Positions 53,484 through 62,291 of a stretch of DNA of 64,000 nt are shown in pieces; position 1 is the first letter of the stretch; every line of letters starts with the position of its first letter. The stretch covers positions 22,029 to 86,028 of the forward strand of contig JAFDZV010000014.1 of the NCBI GenBank assembly GCA_018266795.1, given 5' to 3'. Source of the stretch: Bacteroidota bacterium. Its GTDB lineage: Bacteria; Bacteroidota; Ignavibacteria; OLB7. The notes below the pieces were generated by a model. It was not told the DNA's origin, ran no database searches, and saw nothing but the letters and a program-made list of their open reading frames with translations. Made by a program: the position numbers and the translations under genes.

Positions 53484-54341
53484 TCCGCCGCCCGGCTGTC
53501 CGCTCGCGGGGCCGTCCGCCGGCGCGCTTCCTGAATCGGACTGCAATCGCTTTGTCTCCACGTCGCGGAGAATCGCGGCCGCATTGCGCCCAACGGGCGT
53601 CGTGGAGTCGATCGCCACCACTCGCCGGATCCAGTACATCGTGCTGTCGCGGTCCCGCTTCATCATGTACATCACTGCGAGATTGAACGATGCCTTCTGC
53701 TGCTTCGGGTTCTTGTGGAGAACGCCTCGCAACTGACTGATGCCGCCGCTCACGTCACCGGAGGCTGCCATGGAGAACGCCATGTCCGTCCGGACGTCGG
53801 AGTTATCGGGATGCGCCTTCAGATAGGCTGCATACAGCGGGAGGGCCTTCTGATGTTCCTCGGTGTCGTAGTAGAGATTCGCAAGCTTCAACGAAGCATC
53901 GAGATCGTTCGGTTGTGCGGCCACCTGCTTCTCGAGTTCGGCGATCTGTGCACGCTGTTCCGGTGTGGGGCCGGGCGGTGCGGGCGTCTCCATCTGCGAG
54001 TGCGGCGCCTGTGCGGATGCCTGCGCCTGCATGTCGATCGGCGGGCCTTTCCGTTCCTCGGGCGATGATACGATGAAGACGATCACCGCAAGAACCGCGG
54101 CGCCGATTCCGGCAAGCAGATAATCGCGCATCGCGGAACTGGGGGGCGGGGCCTCCTGACGGCCGGCCGCCGCGGCGTCTGCCGTACCAAGCTCTTCCAA
54201 CGGGTCGCTCTGTGCGGGGAGCGCATCGGAAGAAGCGGCGGCCTTCGTTGCTTCCGCCGGCTCGATCGGCTCGCCACAGACCGGGCAGACCGTGTCGGTT
54301 GCGGTGACTGCGCTGCCGCACGTCGTGCAGTACCTAGCCAT
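53475..54341 (-). CDS. zinc-ribbon and TPR membrane protein
   Basis: 288 residues from ATG 54341. The N-terminus is a zinc ribbon (MARYCTTCGSAV and VCPVCGEPI, two CxxC pairs). A Pro/Ala-rich linker follows, then one TM helix (LLAGIGAAVLAVIVFIVSS, about residues 75-93), a Pro-rich stretch, and TPR-like repeats (LDASLKLANLYYDTEEHQKALPLYAAYLKAHPD and following). The zinc ribbon would be cytoplasmic and the TPRs periplasmic. The C-terminus is Gly/Pro-rich and ends within a 13-base DNA repeat. It overlaps the HU gene by 8 bases and is translated from the same message. Function unknown; a protein-binding scaffold is likely. Confidence 0.75.
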   Translation of the reverse strand: MARYCTTCGSAVTATDTVCPVCGEPIEPAEATKAAASSDALPAQSDPLEELGTADAAAAGRQEAPPPSSAMRDYLLAGIGAAVLAVIVFIVSSPEERKGPPIDMQAQASAQAPHSQMETPAPPGPTPEQRAQIAELEKQVAAQPNDLDASLKLANLYYDTEEHQKALPLYAAYLKAHPDNSDVRTDMAFSMAASGDVSGGISQLRGVLHKNPKQQKASFNLAVMYMMKRDRDSTMYWIRRVVAIDSTTPVGRNAAAILRDVETKRLQSDSGSAPADGPASGQPGGGAR

Positions 54342-54648
54342 TCTTCTCCCGCTGCTCGTGCATGGCCTTGATTGCCCGGTCCACAAGGTCGCGCAGTTCC
54401 CGCGACACCTTGAAGTGCGGAACAAACTGGCCATCCAGATCAACCACCTCGCCGGTTCGCGGGTTGCGCCCCACACGCGGCGCACGTTCCTTCACGCGGA
54501 ACGTGCCGAAGCCGCGGATCTCCACATGCTCCTCATGGCACAGCGCCTCGGCAACGGTCTTCAGAAAGCCGTCGATCACCGCCTCCGTCTCCAGCTTCGT
54601 CAAGCCGGTACCGTCGGCCACGCGGTCAATGATGTCCGATTTAGTCAT
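54334..54648 (-). CDS. HU/IHF family DNA-binding protein
   Basis: 104 residues. MTKSDIIDRVADGTGLTKLETEAVIDGFL and VEIRGFGTFRVKERAPRVGRNPRTGEVVDLDGQFVPHFKVSREL are the full HU fold; the NPRTGE arm tip holds the conserved Pro that kinks DNA. It is a nucleoid protein, slightly longer than HU because of a basic C-terminal helix (DRAIKAMHEQREKNG). It is the first gene of a two-gene minus-strand unit with the TPR protein. Confidence 0.93.
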   Translation of the reverse strand: MTKSDIIDRVADGTGLTKLETEAVIDGFLKTVAEALCHEEHVEIRGFGTFRVKERAPRVGRNPRTGEVVDLDGQFVPHFKVSRELRDLVDRAIKAMHEQREKNG

Positions 54649-54830
54649 AGCTCCTCAAGATGCAAAACCCGGCCGCGATACGCAATCGATCCTGTTCGCG
54701 GGTAGCGTCTCAATTTGAGTGTCGGCGCGGCAATGTCATCCTGCGGCGATCAAGATCGACCGCGTCAAGATTCCCCTCGGCCATGGTGCGGTACGTAGAT
54801 GAGTGCCCAATCGAGCGCCACGCCCGCATG

Positions 54831-54838
54831 TAAATTCT
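54831..54838 (+). promoter_or_regulatory. possible minus-7 box
   Basis: TAAATTCT partly matches TAnnTTTG, 70 bases before the lipoprotein start at 54909. Confidence 0.25.
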
Positions 54839-54908
54839 CTATCTTCGTTCCCTGTGGGGCCGAATCGACATTCGGCTCATGGCTGAATAACCAACTATTG
54901 AGGAAGTC

Positions 54909-55829
54909 ATGCGTTTCCAACGTTTTGCTGCGCTCGCGTGTGTGTTGGCTGCTGCGTCGTTCATCGGCTGCGGGGGCAACAAGCCGGGCAACGGCGATGA
55001 GGGCGACAGCACGGCAACGATGCCGAAGGAAGTTCGGATTGTGAAGGGGGAGAACGGCGCTCCGTTCCCCGATGCAAAGCTTCAGGTGCTCATGCCAACG
55101 CCGAATCAGGTGGTGGGCAAGGATTGCGTGATGGTCAAGGTTCAACTCACCGGCGTCGATCTTGGAACTCCGACCGAAGGGGAGCAGTCCAAGGGGATCA
55201 ACTTCTCGAAGGACGGCCAGCACATTCATGTGATCGTGGACGACAAGCCATACATGGCGATGTACAAGACGGACAGCTTCTATGTGGGAAAGCTGAGCGA
55301 GGGAATCCATACGCTTCGTGCCTTTCCAAGCCGTTCCTGGCACGAGAGCATCAAGACCCCCGGTGCGTTCGTTGCCGAGAGCTTCTACGTGAAGAAGAAG
55401 ACCGGAGAGCCGTTGCTGAAGGATGGGGCACCGCTGCTCACCTACAGCCGTCCGAAGGGAGACTACAAGGGGAAGGATTGTGACCGGATTCTGCTGGACT
55501 TCTATCTGAGCAATGCCGAACTCGGGGCCGGAAAGTATGGTGTGATCGCCTCCGTTGACGGGCAGGTGAAGGATACGCTTCGCCAGTGGATGCCGTATTT
55601 CATCGAAGGCCTTCCGGACGGCGAGCATACCGTGAAGCTGGAGCTGATCGGCCCGGACGGCAAGACGGTGCCGGGCGCATTCAACAGCGCTGAGCGAAAG
55701 ATCAAGGTTGCCCGCAGCGAACAGCCTGCTCCTCCGATGGCGATGCCGCACGATACATCGGCGGCGCACCACGATTCATCGGCTCCGAAGGGGGATGCCT
55801 CCAAGCAGGCGCCGAAGAAGAAGCCGTAG
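54909..55829 (+). CDS. predicted lipoprotein with DUF4399-like features
   Basis: 306 residues. The signal MRFQRFAALACVLAAASFIGCGG has a lipobox (FIGC), so the mature protein is a lipoprotein. KLQVLMPTPNQVV, then GQHIHVIVDDKPYMAMY and GIHTLRAFPSRSWHES, recall DUF4399-type beta-sandwich domains that carry conserved His residues. The C-terminus is His/Ser/Lys-rich and disordered. Function unknown. GGAAG is placed 4 bases before the ATG. A strong terminator follows. Confidence 0.6.
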   Translation: MRFQRFAALACVLAAASFIGCGGNKPGNGDEGDSTATMPKEVRIVKGENGAPFPDAKLQVLMPTPNQVVGKDCVMVKVQLTGVDLGTPTEGEQSKGINFSKDGQHIHVIVDDKPYMAMYKTDSFYVGKLSEGIHTLRAFPSRSWHESIKTPGAFVAESFYVKKKTGEPLLKDGAPLLTYSRPKGDYKGKDCDRILLDFYLSNAELGAGKYGVIASVDGQVKDTLRQWMPYFIEGLPDGEHTVKLELIGPDGKTVPGAFNSAERKIKVARSEQPAPPMAMPHDTSAAHHDSSAPKGDASKQAPKKKP

Positions 55830-55945
55830 AGTTCCTGTCCGTGGTCTCCGCAAGGCTGGCAGGCAGGTTGTGGCCGCCCGGTCTTGTCAGGAACTCCCGG
55901 CGGCGCGAAGCCGCGAACTCCATAATGCAATCACGACAACAGGCC

Positions 55946-55977
55946 GGCGCGGAGATCGCGATCACGATCTCCGCGCC
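55946..55977 (+). terminator. strong hairpin terminator after the lipoprotein
   Basis: GGCGCGGAGATCG (55946-55958) and CGATCTCCGCGCC (55965-55977) form a perfect 13-bp stem with a 6-base loop, followed by GTTCGTT. It lies 23 bases before the next ATG. Confidence 0.65.
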
Positions 55978-56000
55978 GTTCGTTCAACCCGCAAATCACA

Positions 56001-56663
56001 ATGCACACATTGCACATTGCCGGAAGCGACGAGCGCCTTCCCGTGGGGAAGATGCTCTGTCTCGGTAAGAACTACGAGAAGCATGCAAAGGAGATGGGGG
56101 GCGATGTCCCGGCCGATCCCGTGATCTTCATGAAGCCCGCAACCGCACTGGTTTACGATGGCGGCCAGGTGCTGATTCCCGCGATCTCGAACGACCTGCA
56201 CCACGAGGTGGAACTGGTGGTGGTGATAGGCAGCACGGCGCGCGACGTGGCGGAAGCCGAGGCGATGAACCATGTGCTGGGCTACGCCGTCGGGCTGGAC
56301 ATGACACTTCGCGACCTGCAGTCCGCTGCGAAGAAACGTGGCGAGCCGTGGGCCGCTGCAAAGGGCTTCGATACGTCCGCGCCGATAAGCACGGTGGTGC
56401 CTGCCGAACGCGTGCCCGATCCCGCCGCGCTCGAGCTTCGGCTGGAGGTTGGCGGTGAGGTTCGCCAGCACGGCTTCACGCGCGACATGATCCTCGGCAT
56501 CCCGGCAACGATTGCCTATCTCTCCCGCATCTTCACGCTCGAACGCGGTGACTGCATCTTCACCGGCACTCCGGAAGGCGTCGGGCCCGTTCACCCGGGC
56601 GATGCTCTGCATGCCACGATACCCGGCATGGCAGAGCTGCGCGTGAGCGTTGCACGAAGGTAG
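56001..56663 (+). CDS. fumarylacetoacetate hydrolase family protein
   Basis: 220 residues, the size of the acylpyruvase/oxaloacetate-tautomerase branch. MLCLGKNYEKHAKEMGG opens the fold, IFMKPATAL holds a substrate-site Lys, HHEVELVVVIG and GYAVGLDMTLRDLQ hold the Glu and Asp metal ligands, KGFDTSAPIS holds the catalytic Lys, and FTGTPEGVGPV closes the site. All key residues are intact. Cytoplasmic. The exact substrate (acylpyruvate or oxaloacetate) is not clear. Confidence 0.88.
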   Translation: MHTLHIAGSDERLPVGKMLCLGKNYEKHAKEMGGDVPADPVIFMKPATALVYDGGQVLIPAISNDLHHEVELVVVIGSTARDVAEAEAMNHVLGYAVGLDMTLRDLQSAAKKRGEPWAAAKGFDTSAPISTVVPAERVPDPAALELRLEVGGEVRQHGFTRDMILGIPATIAYLSRIFTLERGDCIFTGTPEGVGPVHPGDALHATIPGMAELRVSVARR

Positions 56664-56856
56664 CCGCGGCCCGAGTGTCCGCAGCGCCGTGCGGCCGCAT
56701 GACGCTCCCCGTGGATTGTGAGCCGTGTCGTCCTGAACGTATGTGCCGGTATGCGGCGATATGCTCCACCGATCGGAGCCGTACGCCGGCGGCGGAAACG
56801 CCGCGCCCCGGGGTGCCCCGGGCGACACGACAATGCGGCCCGATGTACCGCTCCGG

Positions 56857-56877
56857 AGCCGGCAATCATTGCCGGCT
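56857..56877. terminator. bidirectional hairpin between convergent genes
   Basis: AGCCGGCAA and TTGCCGGCT form a perfect 9-bp stem with a 3-base loop between the FAH-family gene (+) and the S9 peptidase gene (-). Confidence 0.6.
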
Positions 56878-56890
56878 GACCGGGCACCTG

Positions 56891-58789
56891 TCAGATCAGG
56901 TATTGCTCGATGAAGAGGAGCTTGGCGAGGAATTCGAAATCCACGTTGCTCTTCTTCGCAAACCCATGCCCTTCGTCCTTTGCCGCCAGATACCACACCG
57001 GCGTTCCGATTGCCCGCAGGCGCGCCACCATCTGTTCAGCCTCGCTCACCGGCACGCGAGGATCGTTCACTCCCTGCACAACCATGATCGGCTTGGTGAT
57101 GCGCTCCGCGTTGTTCAGCGGCGAGATCTGCTCGAGGAACGCGCGCATCGCGGGATCGCGCTCGTCACCGTATTCGAAGCGTCGCAGATCGCGACGGTAC
57201 TCCGCCGTGTTCGTGAGGAAGGTGACGAAGTTGGAGATGCCGACAACGTCTACCGCGCAGCGGATGCGTTCGGGATAGTTCACCGCAACGGCCAGCGTCA
57301 TGTAGCCTCCGTAGCTTCCTCCCATCACCATCACGCGTTCGGGATCCAGATCCGGTTGCCCGGCGATCCAGTCCAGAAGAGCATCGATATCCCTGTGTGA
57401 ATCCTCCCGCCGGTAACCGTCGTCGAGTGCGAGGAACGTCTTGCCGTAGCCGCTCGATCCGCGCACGTTCGGATAGAGGAACGCTATGCCCAGTTCATCG
57501 ATGATGTAGTTGTAGCGGCTCAGGAACCGGGGGAGCGCCTGCCCTGCGGGGCCGCCGTGAATGTCGATGATCACCGGTCGGCGCCCCGGCCAGCGCGGGC
57601 CGGGACGGTACAGGAAGCCGGAGATCCTCCGCTCATCGAAGCTGGTCCAGTGGATCAGCTCCGGCATGGAGAAGGAGCTCACATCGATATCGTTCAACTG
57701 CGTCTCCGTCCATCGCGTCACCTCGCCCGTGATGCTGTCCACGGAGAACGCATCGAACGGCGTTCTCGCGGAGGAGAAACTGAATCCGATGTCGCGATTG
57801 TTGGAATGCCACGCGATCTCCTGAATGATGCCGGTGGGGATCTCGCTCAGGCTGCGCGTTTCGCCAGTGTCCGTGTTCACCACGTGCAGCCGGGAGATCC
57901 CTTCCTCGTTCGTGGTGAACGCCATCATGCGCCTGTTCGGCGAGGTAACGAACTCCTCCACGTCCCATCGCATGGCGCCGGTAAGGTTTCGTTCAACGCC
58001 GGTTGCCCGGTCGATATGAACCAGATAGATGAACTCGGAATCGCGATCCGTGGCGGCGAAGACGCCGTTCCCGGTGTGATCGAAGTCGCCGCCGGCACTG
58101 TAGTGTATGGTCCCTTCGGAGGGCCTCGGGGTGAGGAGCGTGCGGGCTCCCGTCTCGATCTCCACCACCCACAGATAGGACTCGTAGTTGCTGATCCACT
58201 GCATCACGATTACCTCGCGATCGTCCGGCGACCAGTCCGAGAGCACCCAGCCGCCGCCGTCGAACTCCGCAACCAGACGGGTCGTTGCCGGATCTGCCGG
58301 ATCCGCGACATAGAGGTCCATGTCCACGCCGTTGCGACGGTTGGAGACATAGGCGATCGTGGTGCCGGCATTGGACCAGCGTGCATCGGAGTTGTGCGAG
58401 ATGCCATCGGTAAGGAGAGTGAAGGCATCGGTCTCCAGGCTCCCCAGATAGTATTGGAACTGTTCATTCCCCCCCGCGCTCATGCGGAACATGAAATGTG
58501 TACTCGAGTGCGGGGGATAGCAGACGGTGTCCGGCATATCCTCGAAGGCCGTGCATTGCTGCGGCAGGGCTCCGGGCGCCCGGACAAGAAAGAGCTGTGG
58601 GCTGGTGTCGGTGTTGCGCCGCACCAGCATCGCCCGCTCCGATGGGTGCCATGCCATGAAGATCGACTGCCGGAACTCGGTATATCCTCGCGTGATTTCA
58701 GCCAGAGATTCCGGGATCGGCGGAATACCTTCAACGATGAGATTTTCCGGCGGACGAATGAATGATTGTGTGGAGGTGGTTGTATCCAT
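56891..58789 (-). CDS. S9 family peptidase (prolyl oligopeptidase type)
   Basis: 632 residues from ATG 58789. The N-terminal part is a WD40-like beta-propeller (repeated DARWSNAGTTIAYVSN and SDWSPDDREVIV blades). The C-terminal alpha/beta hydrolase has GGSYGGYM with the nucleophile Ser, DPRVPVSEAEQM with the catalytic Asp and KDEGHGF with the catalytic His. There is no signal peptide at this start, so it is probably cytoplasmic. The start choice is supported by a TAnnTTTG box at 58850-58857; longer frames would read through it. Confidence 0.9.
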   Translation of the reverse strand: MDTTTSTQSFIRPPENLIVEGIPPIPESLAEITRGYTEFRQSIFMAWHPSERAMLVRRNTDTSPQLFLVRAPGALPQQCTAFEDMPDTVCYPPHSSTHFMFRMSAGGNEQFQYYLGSLETDAFTLLTDGISHNSDARWSNAGTTIAYVSNRRNGVDMDLYVADPADPATTRLVAEFDGGGWVLSDWSPDDREVIVMQWISNYESYLWVVEIETGARTLLTPRPSEGTIHYSAGGDFDHTGNGVFAATDRDSEFIYLVHIDRATGVERNLTGAMRWDVEEFVTSPNRRMMAFTTNEEGISRLHVVNTDTGETRSLSEIPTGIIQEIAWHSNNRDIGFSFSSARTPFDAFSVDSITGEVTRWTETQLNDIDVSSFSMPELIHWTSFDERRISGFLYRPGPRWPGRRPVIIDIHGGPAGQALPRFLSRYNYIIDELGIAFLYPNVRGSSGYGKTFLALDDGYRREDSHRDIDALLDWIAGQPDLDPERVMVMGGSYGGYMTLAVAVNYPERIRCAVDVVGISNFVTFLTNTAEYRRDLRRFEYGDERDPAMRAFLEQISPLNNAERITKPIMVVQGVNDPRVPVSEAEQMVARLRAIGTPVWYLAAKDEGHGFAKKSNVDFEFLAKLLFIEQYLI

Positions 58790-58849
58790 GGAACCTGGTG
58801 ACAGATAGATGAGGCGGACGCGATCCGTACTGAAATATCGAAAGGCGTG

Positions 58850-58857
58850 CAAAGATA
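58850..58857 (-). promoter_or_regulatory. minus-7 box for the S9 peptidase gene
   Basis: CAAAGATA on the plus strand reads TATCTTTG on the minus strand, an exact TAnnTTTG match 60 bases before the start. Confidence 0.5.
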
Positions 58858-59037
58858 ATCCGGGGGGAGAATATCGTGGTATGATTCGGCGCGGTTGCAC
58901 GGTGCGCGCGGCTGCAATCGGCAACGCAGGACGGTTCCTGCCGAAACGAGGAACAACGCATACGGCTCCTCCGCGCGCCTGCCGTTGCGCGGGAGCCAGA
59001 CCGCCATCGTATTTCCGGATGCGCGCTCCCGATTGGC

Positions 59038-60771
59038 TTACCGCGCACCACCGGCGATCTGCCAGAAGGCCGGCAGCACCGGTATCCGCAGGGCATATGT
59101 ATGCACATTCGTGAACCGGTCTCTATAGAGCGCCGTCATCGTCTCCCGGACCAGAAACGTGTACGGCTGATCGCGATGGATGATCTGTTGTGCAGTGCGG
59201 TACAGCGGGATCCGGCGGCTGAAGTCCGGCTCGCGAGCGATTGAATCGAGAACCGCATCCAGCCGGCTGCTCCGATAGCTCACCACATTGCTGCCGGAGT
59301 CGATCGATGCCGAATGCCAGACCGAGTGCAAGTTCATCTCCGCCTCCTGCATCGCCCATCCGCCGATGAACGCGTCGTAGTTGTGGTTGCGCTGGCGCTC
59401 CAGGAATGTGCCCCATTCAACCGGGGTCACCTGTGCGTCGATGCCGAGCCTGCCGAAGAAGGCGGCCGCAAGCTGCGCCGAACCGAGGCGGCGTGCGTTG
59501 CCCGCGTTTACCATGATCGTGAAGCGGAAGCTCGTGCGCTTCCCCTTGATAACCCTGTCCAGAATCCCATCGTGGTCGCTGTCCTGCCAGCCGGCCTCCG
59601 CGAGCAGCGCGCGGGCTCGTGCCGGATCGCACCGGATGAGCGGCAGCGTCGTGTCGCATTCCGGACGCTCCCGCAGCACCGGCGATTGAATCGCGCGCGC
59701 CATGCCGTGATACACCTGCTGGATGATCGTGTCGCGATCCAGCGCCATGGAGAGTGCGTTTCGTACGCGCGCATCGCTGAAGAGCGGATTGTCGCACTGC
59801 CAGCCGATGAAGGTGTAGGAAGGGTAGGCGTAGTCTATTCGCGCGATGCCGTTGGCGGCGAGCTCCTTCTCATGTTCGAACAGCTGTCCCTTGTCCGTAA
59901 GCGCAATCAGATCGGCCGTTCCCCTCTCCAGCATCGCGAACGCCATGGCAGGATCCGGCTCGAAGTGCCATGCAAGGCTTCGCGCGTGCACTGCCCCCAG
60001 CGGATGCGTGCGATTCCAGTAGGTGCTGTCGCGCTGAAGCAGGATGTCCTGGCCGGCGCCGGGACCGATGCTCGCGATCCTGTAGGGGCCGGAGCCTATC
60101 AGATACCGTACATCGAATCCCCTGCCTGTATCGCGGATACTCTGCGCCATGTGCTCGATCGGTCCGGTGGATGCATCGGAGTTCAGAAGGAGGAAGGTGC
60201 ACTTGCGCGACTCGTCCGTCGGATCCCAGACATGCCGCGGGCATATCCACATGCTGCCGATCAACTGCGCGTCGTACGCTGTCGGCTTGAAGACCGTGAA
60301 GCGAATGTGGTAGGGATCGCCGCCGATCAACTCGGCGCCTGCGATGTTGCTGAAGTACTCGCGAATGGCGGCGGCATCGGCAATGTGCCTGTTCTTGATC
60401 GCCTTCAGTGTGAACACGACATCCTCGCCCGTGAGCGCATGGCCATCGCTGAAGTGGACGTCGCTGCGGAGCGTTACATCGTAGTGCAGGCCGTCCGCGC
60501 TTCGAACCGGCAATTCCTCCGCAAGCCATGGTATGCTCCGGAGCGTTGCCGGATCCTCCGCAACCAACGGTTCGAAGACGTAGCCCTGGATCTCCAGAGC
60601 TGCGGCATCCGCAATCGTGAAGGGGTTCAACGTCAACGGACCGGACGGCTCCAGCATCGTGATCCGTTCCGGATCGGTCTGGGCATGCGCCTGCATCGGC
60701 ATCGCAAGCGCTGCAACCGCGAGAACGATGGAGCGGATTGACGCTGCGGTGTGTCTGATGTTGGGCTTCAC
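59038..60771 (-). CDS. ABC transporter substrate-binding protein, peptide/solute type (SBP_bac_5)
   Basis: 577 residues with a signal peptide (SIRSIVLAVAALAMPMQAHAQ). DPATLRSIPWLAEELPVRSADGLHYDVTLRSDVHFSDG and GSGPYRIASIGPGAGQDILLQRD are the hallmarks of DppA/OppA-like proteins. NALSMALDRDTIIQQVYHG and DSDHDGILDRVIKG continue the family pattern. No lipobox Cys, so a soluble periplasmic protein. No permease or ATPase genes are adjacent, so the transporter or another role is elsewhere. Confidence 0.9.
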   Translation of the reverse strand: MKPNIRHTAASIRSIVLAVAALAMPMQAHAQTDPERITMLEPSGPLTLNPFTIADAAALEIQGYVFEPLVAEDPATLRSIPWLAEELPVRSADGLHYDVTLRSDVHFSDGHALTGEDVVFTLKAIKNRHIADAAAIREYFSNIAGAELIGGDPYHIRFTVFKPTAYDAQLIGSMWICPRHVWDPTDESRKCTFLLLNSDASTGPIEHMAQSIRDTGRGFDVRYLIGSGPYRIASIGPGAGQDILLQRDSTYWNRTHPLGAVHARSLAWHFEPDPAMAFAMLERGTADLIALTDKGQLFEHEKELAANGIARIDYAYPSYTFIGWQCDNPLFSDARVRNALSMALDRDTIIQQVYHGMARAIQSPVLRERPECDTTLPLIRCDPARARALLAEAGWQDSDHDGILDRVIKGKRTSFRFTIMVNAGNARRLGSAQLAAAFFGRLGIDAQVTPVEWGTFLERQRNHNYDAFIGGWAMQEAEMNLHSVWHSASIDSGSNVVSYRSSRLDAVLDSIAREPDFSRRIPLYRTAQQIIHRDQPYTFLVRETMTALYRDRFTNVHTYALRIPVLPAFWQIAGGAR

Positions 60772-60991
60772 GGATCTGTTCCCTGTTGATTCGCGTTCAA
60801 GAGCGGTCCGGCAACATGCGGGCTTCTCCTGATTGATAACCTATGCGAAGACCTCAATGAGCGTGAAGCCATGGCCATCCGGCCGGATGGCGCAAAGCGG
60901 GGGCCGGCCCCTGCACGCGATGCGAGTTGAAGGGAGCGTCGATGCAGTGTGTTGTGTCGGATGAAGGGTGCATCGGCAACCCGCGGAAGGT

Positions 60992-61969
60992 CTACGCAAG
61001 CCGGTGTGCGTATCGGACGGTCCCCTCGGCATCGTGGAAATGAAGGTAGAGCGCATCCTGCGCGGCGCAGAGCCAGATGTACCCCATGTTGGTTGCCGCA
61101 TAGACGGTGTTGCCGGCCCAGGTTGTATCGCGATGGCCGCCGCCGCCGCCGGAGACCAGGTAGTTCACGCCGTTCACCGGCTCCAGAAGCTGGATATCGT
61201 GGTCGTGGCCGCACATGTAGAGCGGCACACTGTGCCGCACCAGCACGCTCTCGAATGCCTGGCGCATCCGCTTCAGGTTGCCGTAGGCGCCGTTGGAGTA
61301 AAGCATGTGATGTCCGAAGACGATCTTCCACCGCGCCTTCGATCGTCCGAGTTCCGTATCGAGCCACGTGCTCTGCTCCTCCGCGGCACCGGCAACCCCG
61401 GTCTGCACCAGCTGTGTGTCCAGCGAGAAGATGTCCACAGTGGTTCCGTCCGCGGCCTTCAGATGCTCCACGTAATACCGGGAGGGGAAGCGCCACTGCG
61501 GGTTGGCCTTGCTGTAGGCGATCTGCGCGTCCGGATCGAATCCGTAGTCGTGATTGCCGAGCGTCGGATACACCGGCATGTGCAGGCCGTTGGCATGGTA
61601 CATCGCCGTGAACTTCCGCTTCCACTGCTCGTCGTGCACGGACTGCACCCCCTTCGGATAGATGTTGTCGCCGGTGGAGATGATATAGTCGCAGCCGTAC
61701 TGATTCGCCGTGGCCGCCATGGACTTCGCAACCTTCAACTGTCCCTCGGCTCCCGTACCCCAGTCGCCCATCACCAGAAAGCGGACGCCGGCGTCGTGCT
61801 TCAGAGCGAACGGCTTGAACGCCGGAATGGCCTTCGCGTTCTTCACGGTGGAGGCTCCGCCAAGCAGTTCCCAGGTGTTGTGCAGCCACTCGCGTGCCGA
61901 AAGCCAGCGCGCCGTGAAGAATGCCGCCGCAGCGGTGCCGGAGCCTATGAGGAATTGCCGTCTCTTCAT
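60992..61969 (-). CDS. metallophosphoesterase, purple-acid-phosphatase-like, Tat signal
   Basis: 325 residues. MKRRQFLIGSGTAAAAFF is a twin-arginine signal. The metal-binding motifs are all there: VMGDWGTG (GDxG), STGDNIYPKG (GDN), TLGNHDYG (GNHD), VFGHHMLYS (GHH) and MCGHDHDIQ (GHxH). This order is that of tartrate-resistant acid phosphatase-like enzymes. Folded before export by Tat, it would act in the periplasm on phosphomonoesters; substrate unknown. Preceded by an exact TAnnTTTG box. Confidence 0.9.
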   Translation of the reverse strand: MKRRQFLIGSGTAAAAFFTARWLSAREWLHNTWELLGGASTVKNAKAIPAFKPFALKHDAGVRFLVMGDWGTGAEGQLKVAKSMAATANQYGCDYIISTGDNIYPKGVQSVHDEQWKRKFTAMYHANGLHMPVYPTLGNHDYGFDPDAQIAYSKANPQWRFPSRYYVEHLKAADGTTVDIFSLDTQLVQTGVAGAAEEQSTWLDTELGRSKARWKIVFGHHMLYSNGAYGNLKRMRQAFESVLVRHSVPLYMCGHDHDIQLLEPVNGVNYLVSGGGGGHRDTTWAGNTVYAATNMGYIWLCAAQDALYLHFHDAEGTVRYAHRLA

Positions 61970-62291
61970 CGATCTGCGCAGTTGTTGTATGTGTCGCGAC
62001 GTTGCTCCGCAAAGTTACGATGCATGCGGATTCTCTGCGCTACCGGTTGAAGAAGTGTAGTGGAGGAGTGGTGGCAACAACCTCGGTATGAAGAACGTGA
62101 GGGTGCGGAGGTCAGGATGGTGAGTCGGTTGGCCATTCCCTTCGTTGCGAGATTTTATTTATGCAGGCGGGCGAATATTCTTTGCGTGAAGAATCGTGCT
62201 GTCGTACGTTCGCACATTGCTACGATACCAGCATGGAATCGCAGCCGCCACAACCCTGCCACGACAGATGTACTGCAACAGAGATAGAGCG
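61970..62291. other. divergent intergenic region
   Basis: 322 bases between the phosphoesterase gene (-) and the surface protein (+). It holds the minus-strand box at 62010-62017. On the plus strand TATTCTTTG near 62176-62184 is one base too long for the consensus, so the plus promoter is uncertain. No small gene is supported. Confidence 0.4.
62010..62017 (-). promoter_or_regulatory. minus-7 box for the phosphoesterase gene
   Basis: CAAAGTTA on the plus strand reads TAACTTTG on the minus strand, an exact TAnnTTTG match 40 bases before the start. Confidence 0.5.

Noticed and set aside
52981..53736. Plus-strand 251-residue reading frame
   Set aside because: It spans the repeat island, the antisense of the tiny ribosomal gene and the end of the TPR gene; the translation has no domain and the opposite-strand genes are well supported.
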